From contig BPGJ01000012.1 in NCBI GenBank assembly GCA_026002975.1, forward strand, positions 1 through 64,000: a stretch of DNA of 64,000 nt. The letters are read 5' to 3'. The translations under genes and the position numbers were made by a program. The notes beneath the pieces are model-generated. The model worked only from the letters and a program-made list of their open reading frames with translations, did no database searches and was not told the origin of the DNA. Within the stretch, counting starts at the first letter, position 1, and each line of letters opens with the position of its first letter. Shown here in pieces: positions 1 through 8,476 of this stretch. The DNA is from Acidimicrobiia bacterium (lineage in GTDB: Bacteria > Actinomycetota > Acidimicrobiia > Spongiisociales > ZC4RG35).

Positions 1-696
1 TATGAAGTCCCCCAGCTGGGCGGTGCCGTCGTCACCCACCGGGGTTTCGAGGGCGACGGTCGAGACGACCGCCATGGCCCGCTCCACGTCCTTGACAGGG
101 ATACCGGACGCCTCCGAGATCTCCTCCAGGGTCGGTGCGCGGCCCAGTTCGGATTCGAGATCCCGGGTGGTGCGCTTCACCTGGCCGATGGTGTCGTGGA
201 GATGCACCGGGATCCGGATCGTGCGGGCTTGGTCGGCGATTCCCCGGGTCATCGCCTGACGAATCCACCAGGTGGCGTAGGTCGAGAACTTGAACCCCTT
301 CCGCCAGTCGAACTTGTCGACCGCCCTGATCAGGCCCAGGTTTCCCTCCTGGATCAGGTCGAGCATCTCGAGGTTGGAGCCGGCGTACCGCCGGGCGTTG
401 GCGACCACCAGCCTCAGGTTGGCGGCCACGAACCTCTCCCGAGCCCGCTCACCCTTGCGCACCAGGCGCCTCAACCGAGCCTTCTCCGCAGGGGTGAGCT
501 TCTCCCCCGAGTCGAGGCGGGCCTGCGCCTCCCGGCCTTCTTCTATCGCCTGGGCGAGCTCGGTCTCCTCGGCGGCGGTGAGCAGTTCATACCGGCCCAC
601 CTCGTCGAGATACTGGGCGATGAGGTCTGTGGTGAGCCGTCCCCGGTCGTCGGTGACGGCGGTTCCCTTCTTGTCACGGTTGAGCATCGTGGTCAT
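1..696 (-). CDS. RNA polymerase sigma-70 factor, primary/group-2 type (C-terminus off the window)
   Basis: Directs RNA polymerase core to promoters. The reverse strand reads from ATG at 696 to the window edge without a stop, giving 232 residues; region 3 and region 4 partly lie outside. Region 2 is textbook: DLIQEGNLGLIRAVDKFDW at about residues 113-131, then the aromatic FSTYATWWIRQAM stretch (138-149) used for -10 melting and IRIPVHLHDTI (160-170). The N-terminus is short, with no long region 1.1, so it could be the housekeeping factor or a HrdB/SigB-like paralogue; the missing C-terminus prevents a decision. It is not an ECF factor. The next gene upstream on the same strand ends 273 bases away, so it is probably transcribed alone. 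Confidence 0.93.
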   Translation of the reverse strand, partial: MTTMLNRDKKGTAVTDDRGRLTTDLIAQYLDEVGRYELLTAAEETELAQAIEEGREAQARLDSGEKLTPAEKARLRRLVRKGERARERFVAANLRLVVANARRYAGSNLEMLDLIQEGNLGLIRAVDKFDWRKGFKFSTYATWWIRQAMTRGIADQARTIRIPVHLHDTIGQVKRTTRDLESELGRAPTLEEISEASGIPVKDVERAMAVVSTVALETPVGDDGTAQLGDFI

Positions 697-969
697 GGAT
701 TCGCGTCTGTCCTCTTCTTCGATTACACCTTGTAGGCCGCGGACGGGGACGACCCTCGGTGACCGGTACCCCCCACGAATCCGCGGTGTCGCTTGTGGCG
801 GTGTTCGTCAGCAAGTTCCTCCCCTCGTGCTCCGTGCAGGTTCGTGGACCCATCAGTGGCGACGACCGCTCGGCCAGCATCGACCTGCCAGAATCACTCG
901 TCGCGCAAGCTGGGCCCGCGCTCTCACACGGGCACGACCGAATCACCATAGGCAGATCTCCGCCAAATC

Positions 970-1875
970 TCAACTACAGAACCCGAGTTCCGTTCTCACT
1001 CGAGCGGCCACCTCGTCGACTGGGGATAGTCGGGCCAGCACCTCGACGAACTCGGGAGCCGCCGAGAAGACCTCTTTGAGGATCCGGGTTGCTTCCTCCC
1101 GCTGACCAGCACCCCACAACCCGAGCGCCCTCCAGAACTCCAGCTCGGGCAGACCATCGGACGTGGTGATCGATTGGAACCAAGTGGCGGCGGATTCCCA
1201 GTCGCCTGCGATCAGAGCCTTCTGCCCGCGCCGGAGGAGGCGGTAGGCACGGTCGATCTCGACGAGCCGCGCCAGCTCGCCGATGGGGTTGGGGTGGTCC
1301 GCCACCAGGACCTCAACCCCCGCGTCTTCTCCCACTTCCTCCTCCGGCGGGACTACCCTGACCGCAGCAGACTGCTCGCCACGCAGGTCGCCCCCCGCCC
1401 TCCGCCCCGCATCGAGGGTCTCGACCAGCCGTTCGCCCAACTCGCCCTGGGAAGACACGAAGGCGGCGGCCATGGATTTCAGCACCTCTCGCCCGACCAG
1501 CAGGTTCCCGAGCACCGCCCAGCCCTCGCCGACGATGTGGCCGGCGGCCTCGACGCAGCGGACACCTGTGTGGACCGCGACCCGGCCAGCGGCGTCGATG
1601 AACCCCACCTGGCGACGATCCGCGTCGTCGTCCGACTCCAGGAGTGCCCTCAACGCCACGTCAGCCGGTACACCGGCGCCCATCAGGTCGAGTCCCTTCC
1701 ACCCGTAGGCGGTGTCGGTGAGGGCTTGGGTGGCCACAGCCCCTGCGCCGAATCGGACCCAGGCGGTGAAACGCCCCACGTTGAACCAGTGCGATGCCAC
1801 CCCTACCCCGAAGGATCCCGAGCGGTCACGGGCGATGATGGAGAAGGTCACTCCGCCCCTCCGAACAGGTGACAT
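970..1875 (-). CDS. DUF1028 family protein (Ntn-hydrolase-like), last gene of the opp operon
   Basis: A 301-residue protein. The N-terminal two thirds is DUF1028: TFSIIARDRSGSFGVGVASH after a short leader, GAGAVATQALTDTAYG, and DHPNPIGELARLVE near residue 200. The C-terminal part (about 210-301) is helical and rich in W, L and A, resembling a TPR-like tail. DUF1028 proteins are commonly encoded with peptide transporters and are thought to be Ntn-type hydrolases, but no substrate is established. I chose ATG at 1875 because AGGAGG lies 5 bases upstream; this start overlaps the end of the oppF-like gene by 50 bases. The position directly after a five-gene oligopeptide importer suggests processing of the imported peptide or amide, which is inference. 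Confidence 0.85.
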   Translation of the reverse strand: MSPVRRGGVTFSIIARDRSGSFGVGVASHWFNVGRFTAWVRFGAGAVATQALTDTAYGWKGLDLMGAGVPADVALRALLESDDDADRRQVGFIDAAGRVAVHTGVRCVEAAGHIVGEGWAVLGNLLVGREVLKSMAAAFVSSQGELGERLVETLDAGRRAGGDLRGEQSAAVRVVPPEEEVGEDAGVEVLVADHPNPIGELARLVEIDRAYRLLRRGQKALIAGDWESAATWFQSITTSDGLPELEFWRALGLWGAGQREEATRILKEVFSAAPEFVEVLARLSPVDEVAARVRTELGFCS

Positions 1876-2806
1876 GCCACCTCCTGGCCGCGGCGACGGA
1901 GACCAGCTTCGGCTCGTCCACCGGACACGGCCCGAACACCCGGGGGCAGCGAGGGTGGAACCGGCATCCGGGAGGCGGATCCAGGGGGGATGGCACATCG
2001 CCACCCAGAACCATACGTTTACGGACCCGCTCGGCCCGGGGATCCGGAATGGGAACTGCCGAGAGGAGCGCCTCGGTGTAGGGATGGGACGCCACGTCTC
2101 CCAGATGGTCGGCGTCGATGGTCTCGACGATCTTACCCAGATACATCACCGCCACCCGGTCGGCGATGTGGCGTACCGCCGCCAAATCGTGAGCGATGAA
2201 CAGGTAGGTGAGCCCGAGTTCGTCCTGGAGGTCGGCCAGCAGGTTGAGGATCTGAGCCTGGATCGACACGTCGAGAGCCGCTATCGGCTCGTCGCACAGC
2301 AGGAAATCGGGGGAGGTGGAGAGCGCCCGCGCGATCCCGATCCGTTGCCTTTGACCGCCGGAAAACTCGTGCGGGTAGCGAGAGGCCGCCAAAGGCGACA
2401 ATCCGACCACTTCTAGCAATTCGGCCACTCTCGTCCGTCTCTCGGCCTCTGCCACCCCCTGGACCAACAGGGGCTCCGCCACGATCTGACCGACCGTCAT
2501 CCTGGGGTCGAGCGAGGAGAACGGGTCCTGGAACACGACGCCCATCCTGGCCCGCACCTTTCGTAGGCGTCTCCTACTCAGCCCGACCAGCTCCAGGCCG
2601 TCGAAGATCACCGAACCCTCGACATTCTCCACCAGCCCCAGGATCGCCATCCCAAGGGTGGTCTTCCCGCATCCCGATTCACCCACCAGGCCAAGGGTCG
2701 AGCCTCGAGGAATGTCGAGATCCACGCCGGCGACCGCTTCCACAGTCTTTCCTCGGCCGACGGGGAAGCTCACCCGGAGCCCACGGACCCGCACCAGGTC
2801 ATCCAT
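1826..2806 (-). CDS. Oligopeptide/dipeptide ABC transporter ATP-binding protein, OppF/DppF type
   Basis: Second nucleotide-binding subunit of the importer, 326 residues, cytoplasmic face of the membrane. Visible motifs: Walker A GESGCGKTT (about 42-50), Q-loop VFQDPFSSLDP, signature SGGQRQRIGIARA, Walker B DFLLCDEPIAALD, H-loop IAHDLAAVRH, and the Cys-containing oligopeptide-transporter C-terminal motif CRFHPRCP. ATG at 2806 is preceded by GGAGGAGC and overlaps the end of the upstream ATPase gene by 8 bases. An open frame continues upstream into the oppD-like gene only because that gene contains frame changes; the two are separate subunits. This gene itself looks intact. Confidence 0.93.
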   Translation of the reverse strand: MDDLVRVRGLRVSFPVGRGKTVEAVAGVDLDIPRGSTLGLVGESGCGKTTLGMAILGLVENVEGSVIFDGLELVGLSRRRLRKVRARMGVVFQDPFSSLDPRMTVGQIVAEPLLVQGVAEAERRTRVAELLEVVGLSPLAASRYPHEFSGGQRQRIGIARALSTSPDFLLCDEPIAALDVSIQAQILNLLADLQDELGLTYLFIAHDLAAVRHIADRVAVMYLGKIVETIDADHLGDVASHPYTEALLSAVPIPDPRAERVRKRMVLGGDVPSPLDPPPGCRFHPRCPRVFGPCPVDEPKLVSVAAARRWHVTCSEGRSDLLHHRP

Positions 2807-3790
2807 ACAGCTCCTCCGGGTCGAAATGGCAAGCGACCAGGTGGGTCGGGGCCCCTTCTCTGAGCTGGGGACGTTCGGCCCGGCACCGCTCGACCGCATG
2901 GGGGCACCGGGGATGGAAGACACAACCCGCCGGGAGGGCCCTGGGGTCGGGCGGGGAACCGGAATCGGCTCGAGGCGGGTACGGCGGTCCGGCCTGGGAA
3001 GAGAAGCCAACAGACCTCGGGTGTAGGGGTGCCGTCGCTGGTCGAACAACCCGTCGACCGAGGCAGCCTCCATGACCCGACCCGCATAGAGGACCACGAC
3101 TCGGTCGGCGAGCCCGGCTACCACCCCCAGGTCGTGGGTGACGAAGAGCACCGCCATGCCCGTCTCGTCGCGCAGGCTCGCGACGAGATCGAGGATGCGC
3201 TTCTGCACCGTCACGTCGAGGGCCGTGGTCGGCTCGTCCGCGATCAGCAGGTCGGGGCGGTTCGCCACGGCGATGGCGATCATCACCCGCTGGCGCTGGC
3301 CACCCGAAAGCTGGTGCGGATACGCCTCGAGGCGCCGGCGCTCCGGCTCCGGGATCCCCCACCGCTGCGCAGCAGCGCGCTCGGCCCTCGTGCACGCGCC
3401 TCCTCCCCGCGCCAGTACCCAGGTGGTCCTGCGCAGGCCCTCGGCGATCTGACGGCGCCGATCGGTCATCACCGGGTTCAGCGCGGTCATCGGGTCCTGG
3501 AAGATCATCGCCACCCGTCTACCCCTGAATTGCCGGATGGCGTGTTCGTCCAAGCTGAGCAGATCGACCCCGTCGAACCAGGCGTGTCCCTCCACCTCGG
3601 CAGGAGGCCGAGGCAGGAGCTGAAGCAGAGCGAGAGCCGAGGCGGATTTGCCTGAACCGGATTCTCCCACCACCGCGACGGTTTCGCCCCGGCGCACCCG
3701 ATAGTGGAGTCCGTCCACCGCGGTGGCGGGTCCTCCACGGCCCCGGAACCTGACGGTGAGACCCTCCACGCTGAGCAGCGGATCCGTCAC
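2799..3790 (-). CDS. Oligopeptide ABC transporter ATP-binding protein, OppD/DppD type, frame-disrupted
   Basis: First ATPase subunit. GTG at 3790 overlaps the oppC stop (GTGA). Walker [21 protein letters not shown], the [13 protein letters not shown] signature, [10 protein letters not shown] and VTHDLGVV are all present. Two defects are seen. Between about 3370 and 3480 the usual family sequence after NPVMT is garbled and is restored only by assuming several short insertions. Near 2960 the family C-terminus ([15 protein letters not shown] ending DPEELYG) lies in another frame, so 992 bases do not make whole codons. Without correction the frame would run into the oppF-like gene. Either the gene is decaying or the consensus is wrong here; the flanking permease genes are clean. 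Confidence 0.75.
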
Positions 3791-4665
3791 CGCCCCATCC
3801 GTGACTCGATCACCGACCGTTGACGGGGGTCGAGCGCATCTCTGAGCCCGTCCCCTAGGAAGTTGAATGCCATCACCGTGGCCACGATCGCCAATCCGGG
3901 AAACACACCCATCCAGGGCGCTTCGGCGAGGAAACCTCGAGCCTCTGCGAGCATCCGCCCCCAAGCCGGGTCAGGTGGCTGAACCCCCAACCCGAGGAAC
4001 GACAGGGCGGCTTCGCTGAGGATGGCGAAGGCGAGCGAGAGGGAAGTCTGGACGATTATCGGGGCGGCCACGTTGGGCAGAACATGAGTAGCCAGGATCC
4101 GTCGATCCGTGGCACCGACAGCCTTGGCCGCGGTGACGTACACCTGCTCCTTCTCCGACAGGACCGCGGCCCTGGTGATGCGGGCGAAGATCGGGGTGTA
4201 GACGACGCCGATCGCCACCATGGCGTTGACTATCCCCGGTCCCAGGACGGCGAGGATGGCTATGGCGAGCAGGATCGCCGGGAACGAGAACAGCACGTCC
4301 ATGGTCCTCATCAGCAGGGTGTCCACCCATCCTCCCCGGTACCCGGACACCAACCCGATGGGTACCCCCGCCATCAGGGCCAACCCGACAGCCACGAACC
4401 CCACCTGGAGGGAGACTCTGGACGCGAGGAGCACCCGGCTGAACACGTCCCGTCCCAGCTCGTCCGTGCCGAACGGATGTGATGACGAGGGGGGCGCGAG
4501 CCGAGCCGAGATGTCGACCTCGTTGATCCCGTAAGGAGCGACGATCGGCGCCACCAGGGCGGTGACCACCAGCGCGGTCAACACCAGGATCCCCGCCGCT
4601 GCCAACCGGTTGGACAACAACGCCCGACCGATCGCTGCCCAGCGGCTCCCGGTTCGCTCAGTCAT
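3787..4665 (-). CDS. Oligopeptide/dipeptide ABC transporter permease, OppC/DppC type
   Basis: Inner-membrane permease subunit, 292 residues, with an N-terminal membrane segment (about 23-45), the extracytoplasmic APYGINEVD..SSSHPFGTDELGRDVFSR motif that marks OppC-type proteins, and five further membrane segments. The cytoplasmic EAA-like coupling loop reads AAKAVGATDRRILATHVLPN, and EAALSFLGLG follows it. The gene overlaps the upstream oppB-like gene by 8 bases and the downstream ATPase by 4, so translation is coupled. No frame disruption is visible, unlike the neighbouring ATPase and binding-protein genes. Confidence 0.95.
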   Translation of the reverse strand: MTERTGSRWAAIGRALLSNRLAAAGILVLTALVVTALVAPIVAPYGINEVDISARLAPPSSSHPFGTDELGRDVFSRVLLASRVSLQVGFVAVGLALMAGVPIGLVSGYRGGWVDTLLMRTMDVLFSFPAILLAIAILAVLGPGIVNAMVAIGVVYTPIFARITRAAVLSEKEQVYVTAAKAVGATDRRILATHVLPNVAAPIIVQTSLSLAFAILSEAALSFLGLGVQPPDPAWGRMLAEARGFLAEAPWMGVFPGLAIVATVMAFNFLGDGLRDALDPRQRSVIESRMGR

Positions 4666-5602
4666 AACGAACCCGCGGGTCGAGTCGTGCGTACAACAAG
4701 TCGACCAGGAGGTTGACGAGCAGGAACGTCGCCGCCAGGTAGAGGACCGTCCCCTGCAGGACGGTGAAGTCCCGATCCTGGACGGCGAGCAAGGCCAAAC
4801 GGCCCAAACCCGGCCAGGCGAAGATCACCTCGACGACCACCACCCCACCGAGGAGGAATCCCAACTGGAGGCCTACCACCGTGACGATCGGGATCCAGGC
4901 GTTGGGAAGGACGTGCCCTACGGTGACCTGCCAACGGGATAGGCCCTTGGCGAAGGCAGTGCGTACGTAGTCCCGGTTCATCGCTTCGAGGACGGCCGAA
5001 CGCACGAACCGGAACAGGATCGACCCGGATACCAGCCCCACCGTGCAGGCGGGAAGGATCAGATGGGACAGCCATCCCCACGGGTCCTCTGCAAAAGACA
5101 CGTATCCCGACGGGGGCAGCCATCCCAGGGTGAGGGAGAACAGGAGGATGTACATGATCCCCGACCAGAAGTCGGGAATGGAGATACCGATCTGGCTGGC
5201 TACCGTGGCCACGTAGTCGACCAGCGATCCGTGACGTAGCGCCGCAAGGATGCCGAGCGGCACCGCCACCACCAACGCCACCGTCAGGGCTGCGGCGGCC
5301 AGGGTGAAAGTAGCAGGCAAACGCTCGAGCAGGAGTTCGGTAACGGGACGACCCGTTCGGAAGCTCACTCCTAGATCGCCTCGGACCGCGTCTGCCAGCC
5401 AGGAGAGGTACTGGACCGTCAAAGGCCGGTCGAGGCCCATCCTCCTGCGCAGTGCTTCGTAGGTCTCCGGGTCGAAGCGGGTACCAAGGGCGATCCGCAC
5501 CGGATCCCCAGGTACGAGATGGATGAGGGCGAAGACGACCACGCTCACGCCGAGGAGAGCCAGCAGAGTCTGGCCTCCCCGGCGGAGCAGGTACCTGGTC
5601 AC
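4658..5602 (-). CDS. Oligopeptide/dipeptide ABC transporter permease, OppB/DppB type
   Basis: Permease subunit of 314 residues with the OppB-type start MTRYLLRRGGQTLLALLGVS, followed by VPGDPVRIALG and LGLDRPLTVQY-like sequence (here MGLDRPLTVQYLSWL), then five more membrane helices. The coupling loop is FAKGLSRWQVTVGHVLPNAWIP and the C-terminus YARLDPRVRYD is typical. It pairs with the OppC-type subunit to form the channel that receives substrate from the binding lipoprotein. Start ATG at 5602 lies 39 bases after the end of the disrupted binding-protein gene. The sequence is intact throughout. Confidence 0.95.
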   Translation of the reverse strand: MTRYLLRRGGQTLLALLGVSVVVFALIHLVPGDPVRIALGTRFDPETYEALRRRMGLDRPLTVQYLSWLADAVRGDLGVSFRTGRPVTELLLERLPATFTLAAAALTVALVVAVPLGILAALRHGSLVDYVATVASQIGISIPDFWSGIMYILLFSLTLGWLPPSGYVSFAEDPWGWLSHLILPACTVGLVSGSILFRFVRSAVLEAMNRDYVRTAFAKGLSRWQVTVGHVLPNAWIPIVTVVGLQLGFLLGGVVVVEVIFAWPGLGRLALLAVQDRDFTVLQGTVLYLAATFLLVNLLVDLLYARLDPRVRYD

Positions 5603-5641
5603 CTCAGTCTGGCGGGTCGCTGAGAGCGGCGACCCATCGGA

Positions 5642-7308
5642 TCAGCGTTCGATACGGGTCTCGACGAAGCGGAGCGGCCCCGTCGCCTCCGTACCTGGTA
5701 CCCGGTCACGTGGGCGCGCCCAGGCCTGGATGTTCGTCCGGGATTGTACAGGTAGATGTAGGAGGCGTCGTCCACGATCAGCTCGGCCGCGTCGTCGTAC
5801 AGCGCCTTCCGTGACGTCCCGGATCGGTCTCCACCCGGCCCGCGTCGAGCAGCGCGTCCACCTCCGCGTTGCAGTAGCCCTGGAAGTTGAACTTCCCGTT
5901 GCAGTGGTGCTGCCCGTAGTAGAAGTCGTCCGGGTCGAGGTTGCCGATCCAGCATCGACAGGAACGCGTCGAACTCGCCGTCGGCCTGGCGGTCGAGCCA
6001 GGTGCCGAAATCCACGTCGGCGATCTCCACCCGGATGCCCAGCGGCTCCAGCTGGCTGGCGATCGACCTGGGCCTCGGCCACCGTCTCGGGGAAGTCGGA
6101 GGTGACCAGGAGCTCGATCGTCAGCCCCTCCACCCCCGCCTCTTCCAGCAGGGCCCGCGCACTCTCGGCGAGGTCCGCCGGCCGGTACGGCGCGTACTCG
6201 TGGTACCAGAAGCTGGACGGAGGGATCGCCGTCTGGTTGGGGGTGGCCGCCCCAAACGGGCCGAGCCGCCTCGGCCACGGCCTCACGGTCGATGGCCATC
6301 GCGATCGCCCTCCTCACCCGGACGTCCCCGAAGGGCGGCCGCGTTCTTGGTTCAGAGCGTCAGGTAGTGGTAGTCCCCCCCTGGGGACCCTCTGCACGAC
6401 CACCGACCCGTCGTCTCTCCAGTTCCGCCGGCCGCGGAAGGAGGCACCCCGTCGACCCAGTCGACCTCGCCGGTCTGCGAGGCCTGGTCAGCGCTTCGAC
6501 CGTCGGATCTGGGATCTGGTCACGAACCGGATCCCGTCCAGATGCGGCAGTCCCTGCGTCGGACCGCCAATAGTCCGGGTTGCGCTCCAGCAGGATTGCT
6601 CCTGGCCGGGGGACCGCTGACACGAACCGGAAGGGTCCCGTGCCCGACCGGTTGCGTGTCGATCAGATGCCGGCTTCGACGATCTCCCGGGGCACGATCG
6701 CCATCCCCTTGAACCCACCGACGATCTGACCAGCAGGTTCGGGGTGGGCCGGTTCAAGGTGATCCTGACCGGTGTGGTCGTCGACCGCCGTCCACCGATC
6801 CTCGATCGAGGCGAACCGGAAGGCGTTGGCCGCTCCCACGTCGGGGTCCATGATGCCGTTCGATAGGAGTACACCACGTCGGCGGCGGTGACCAGAGGGC
6901 GCCCGTTGTGGAACACGACGTCCTTCCCGTCAGGAAGAACGTCCAGGTCCAGTTGCCGTCCTGGGAGATCTCCCACTCCGTCGCCAGCGCCGGCTCCATC
7001 GTCAGGTCCGCTCCGGGCTCGACCAGCGTGTCGTACACGTTCTCCAGCACCTGGAGGCTGGCGTCTCCGATGTGGTCAGGTGGGGGTCCAGTCCGTCCGG
7101 GGTTCGGCGTCCCTGGGCCGCCACCAGAACGTGGCTCGGTCTCCCTGCTCGCCGTCGGTGGAGCGTCTGCGGACGCCGGGGTGTCCTCGGGGAACTCGGC
7201 GCGGTGGTCGAATCGGCTCGGCTCCACGTCGACGCTCTCGCCACCCGTGCACGCCCCGGCAACCAAGGCGAAACCGACCAGCAGGCCGACCAGGATCTGT
7301 TGCTTCAT
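5642..7308 (-). pseudogene. Substrate-binding lipoprotein of the opp transporter (SBP family 5), broken by many frame changes
   Basis: The gene starts MKQQILVGLLVGFALVAGACTG at 7308, a lipoprotein signal with lipobox VAGAC. Family-5 landmarks follow in order but in changing frames: LQVLENVYDTLVEPG, LPDGKDVVFHNGRPLVTAADV, RNPDYWR, AIAMAIDREAVAEAA, IPPSSFWYHEYAPY, PDDFYYGQHHCNGKFNFQGY, KALYDDAAELIVDDASYIYLY, TNIQAWA, HVTGYQV, ending FVETRIER at 5642. I count at least ten frame switches. Between switches codon use and family sequence are good, and most switches are explained by one or two extra bases. That pattern suits either local consensus error or very recent decay. If repaired, the product would be about 540 residues, normal for DppA/OppA-like proteins. 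Confidence 0.85.
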
Positions 7309-7340
7309 CTTCCTGTACGTCTCCGGGTCTTCTCGACCGG

Positions 7341-7922
7341 TCAGAACGTCGGTGGGGTGACGGCCCCCACCACGACGGCTTCTATGTGGTCTCGGTTCTC
7401 CCACCAATGCGGCCGCGCGGGGTCGTATGTCACGGAGTCGCCCGTCGACAGCCGATGCTCCTGACCACCCACGGATACGTAGAGGTTTCCTTCCAACACC
7501 AATACGCATTCCTCCCCGTCGTGTTGGAACGGGTTGTCTCTGTTGGAGAACCCTGGCGGTATGGACGTTTGCAACATCTCCAGGCGTCCCCGCAGGTTGG
7601 GGGTGAGCAGCTCGTAGACCAGCCCCTCGGACCCGAACTGGAGCCGCATACGTTCGTGTCGCCGGACCACCATGGGGCCCGGGGATTCATCCGTTGCAGC
7701 TTCTACCAAGTCGCCGATCCGGATCCCCAACGCTTGGGCGATCTTCTGCAAGGTCTTGAAAGACGGGTTGCCCCGTCCCTGCTCGATCTGACTCAACACA
7801 CCCACGCTGACGCCGGCTGCCTTGGCGAGCTCGTGGATGCTGAAACGTCCAGCCCGCTGAGCTCGGATCGCCTGTCCTAGACGGGCCGCAGGACCATCCT
7901 CGCGGGTTTGGTTAGATGACAC
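7341..7922 (-). CDS. XRE-family regulator with C-terminal cupin domain, likely controlling the opp operon
   Basis: A 193-residue DNA-binding regulator. An HTH of the XRE type spans about residues 15-73 (IHELAKAAGVSVGVLSQIEQG followed by NPSFKTLQKIAQALGI). A cupin_2 fold follows at about 110-185 (FQHDGEECVLVLEGNLYVSVGG, DSVTYDPARPHWWEN). The architecture matches PuuR-like regulators that sense small molecules through the cupin. It lies 32 bases upstream of the binding-protein start on the same strand, so it is the first gene of the operon. The start is GTG at 7922 with no Shine-Dalgarno but a TATAGT hexamer 8 bases upstream, which suggests a leaderless message. Confidence 0.92.
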   Translation of the reverse strand: MSSNQTREDGPAARLGQAIRAQRAGRFSIHELAKAAGVSVGVLSQIEQGRGNPSFKTLQKIAQALGIRIGDLVEAATDESPGPMVVRRHERMRLQFGSEGLVYELLTPNLRGRLEMLQTSIPPGFSNRDNPFQHDGEECVLVLEGNLYVSVGGQEHRLSTGDSVTYDPARPHWWENRDHIEAVVVGAVTPPTF

Positions 7923-7930
7923 GGCTGTTC

Positions 7931-7960
7931 ACTATATCGAACTCCATCCCTCGTCGCCAA
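7931..7960 (-). promoter_or_regulatory. Predicted promoter of the XRE-opp operon (leaderless)
   Basis: On the minus strand TTGGCG (7960-7955), an 18-base spacer, and TATAGT (7936-7931) match sigma-A-type -35 and -10 elements at 3/6 or better and 5/6. The GTG start at 7922 begins 8 bases after the -10, so transcription would start at or next to the start codon. Confidence 0.55.
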
Positions 7961-8023
7961 GGGCCCCGGTCTATCCGTCATCTGCCGGGCCTAACTTGAA
8001 CGGGGCGCTATGTTGCTGCGGAG

Positions 8024-8473
8024 ATGGTGGACGAACTGCTCGAAGCCGAGCGCAGATACCAGATGATCCTCCGGCTGTCGGAAGAGGGTCGAATGGCCCA
8101 GCTGTCCGACCTCCTCCGGGATGGGACCACCGTCCGCATGTTGGGGCTGCTGCCCGAGGCGTCTCGCCGCCGGGTCGAGGTGCATCTACGGGAGGTGGCG
8201 GCCTGGGAGCAGCACCAACGGGACTTGGCTCTTCGTCGACTGTTCGACGCTCGGCGGGCCTTGGAGCGGTTCGACCTCGACCTGGCCAAGGGCCTGGCAG
8301 CCAAGGTCGACAGCCGATGGCTCGACCCTCGAGAGCTGGAGGAACGAGACCAGCTCCTCATCGACATCTCGGCCCGGGAGCTGGAACTGGAGCCGCTCCA
8401 GCGAGCTGAACGTGCCCTCACCGAGAAGCCTCGCCCGGGCCGGAGACCCTGGTGGCGTCGCCTACTCGGTTAG
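8024..8473 (+). CDS. Hypothetical charged helical protein
   Basis: 149 residues, mostly alpha-helical and rich in L, E and R (LLEAERRYQMILRLSEEG, EVHLREVAAWEQHQRDLALRR, ELEERDQLLIDISARELELE), probably coiled-coil, with a basic tryptophan-containing tail RRPWWRRLLG. I do not recognise a family. The strand was chosen because the opposite-strand frame is a low-complexity Ser/Arg sequence. A GTG three bases after the ATG is an alternative start. TATGTT lies 9 bases upstream of the ATG, so it may be leaderless. It ends 3 bases before the convergent gene at 8477. Confidence 0.6.
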   Translation: MVDELLEAERRYQMILRLSEEGRMAQLSDLLRDGTTVRMLGLLPEASRRRVEVHLREVAAWEQHQRDLALRRLFDARRALERFDLDLAKGLAAKVDSRWLDPRELEERDQLLIDISARELELEPLQRAERALTEKPRPGRRPWWRRLLG

Positions 8474-8476
8474 ACG

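Noticed and set aside
674..973. 99-residue minus-strand frame in the gap after the sigma factor
   Set aside because: No Shine-Dalgarno, Arg/Ser/Thr-rich composition, overlaps the sigma start. The 273-base gap (697-969) shows nothing I can support.
1826..3964. Fused OppD-OppF 712-residue protein
   Set aside because: The fusion exists only because of a frame change near 2960; the separate C-terminus of OppD and the ATG with Shine-Dalgarno of OppF are both visible.
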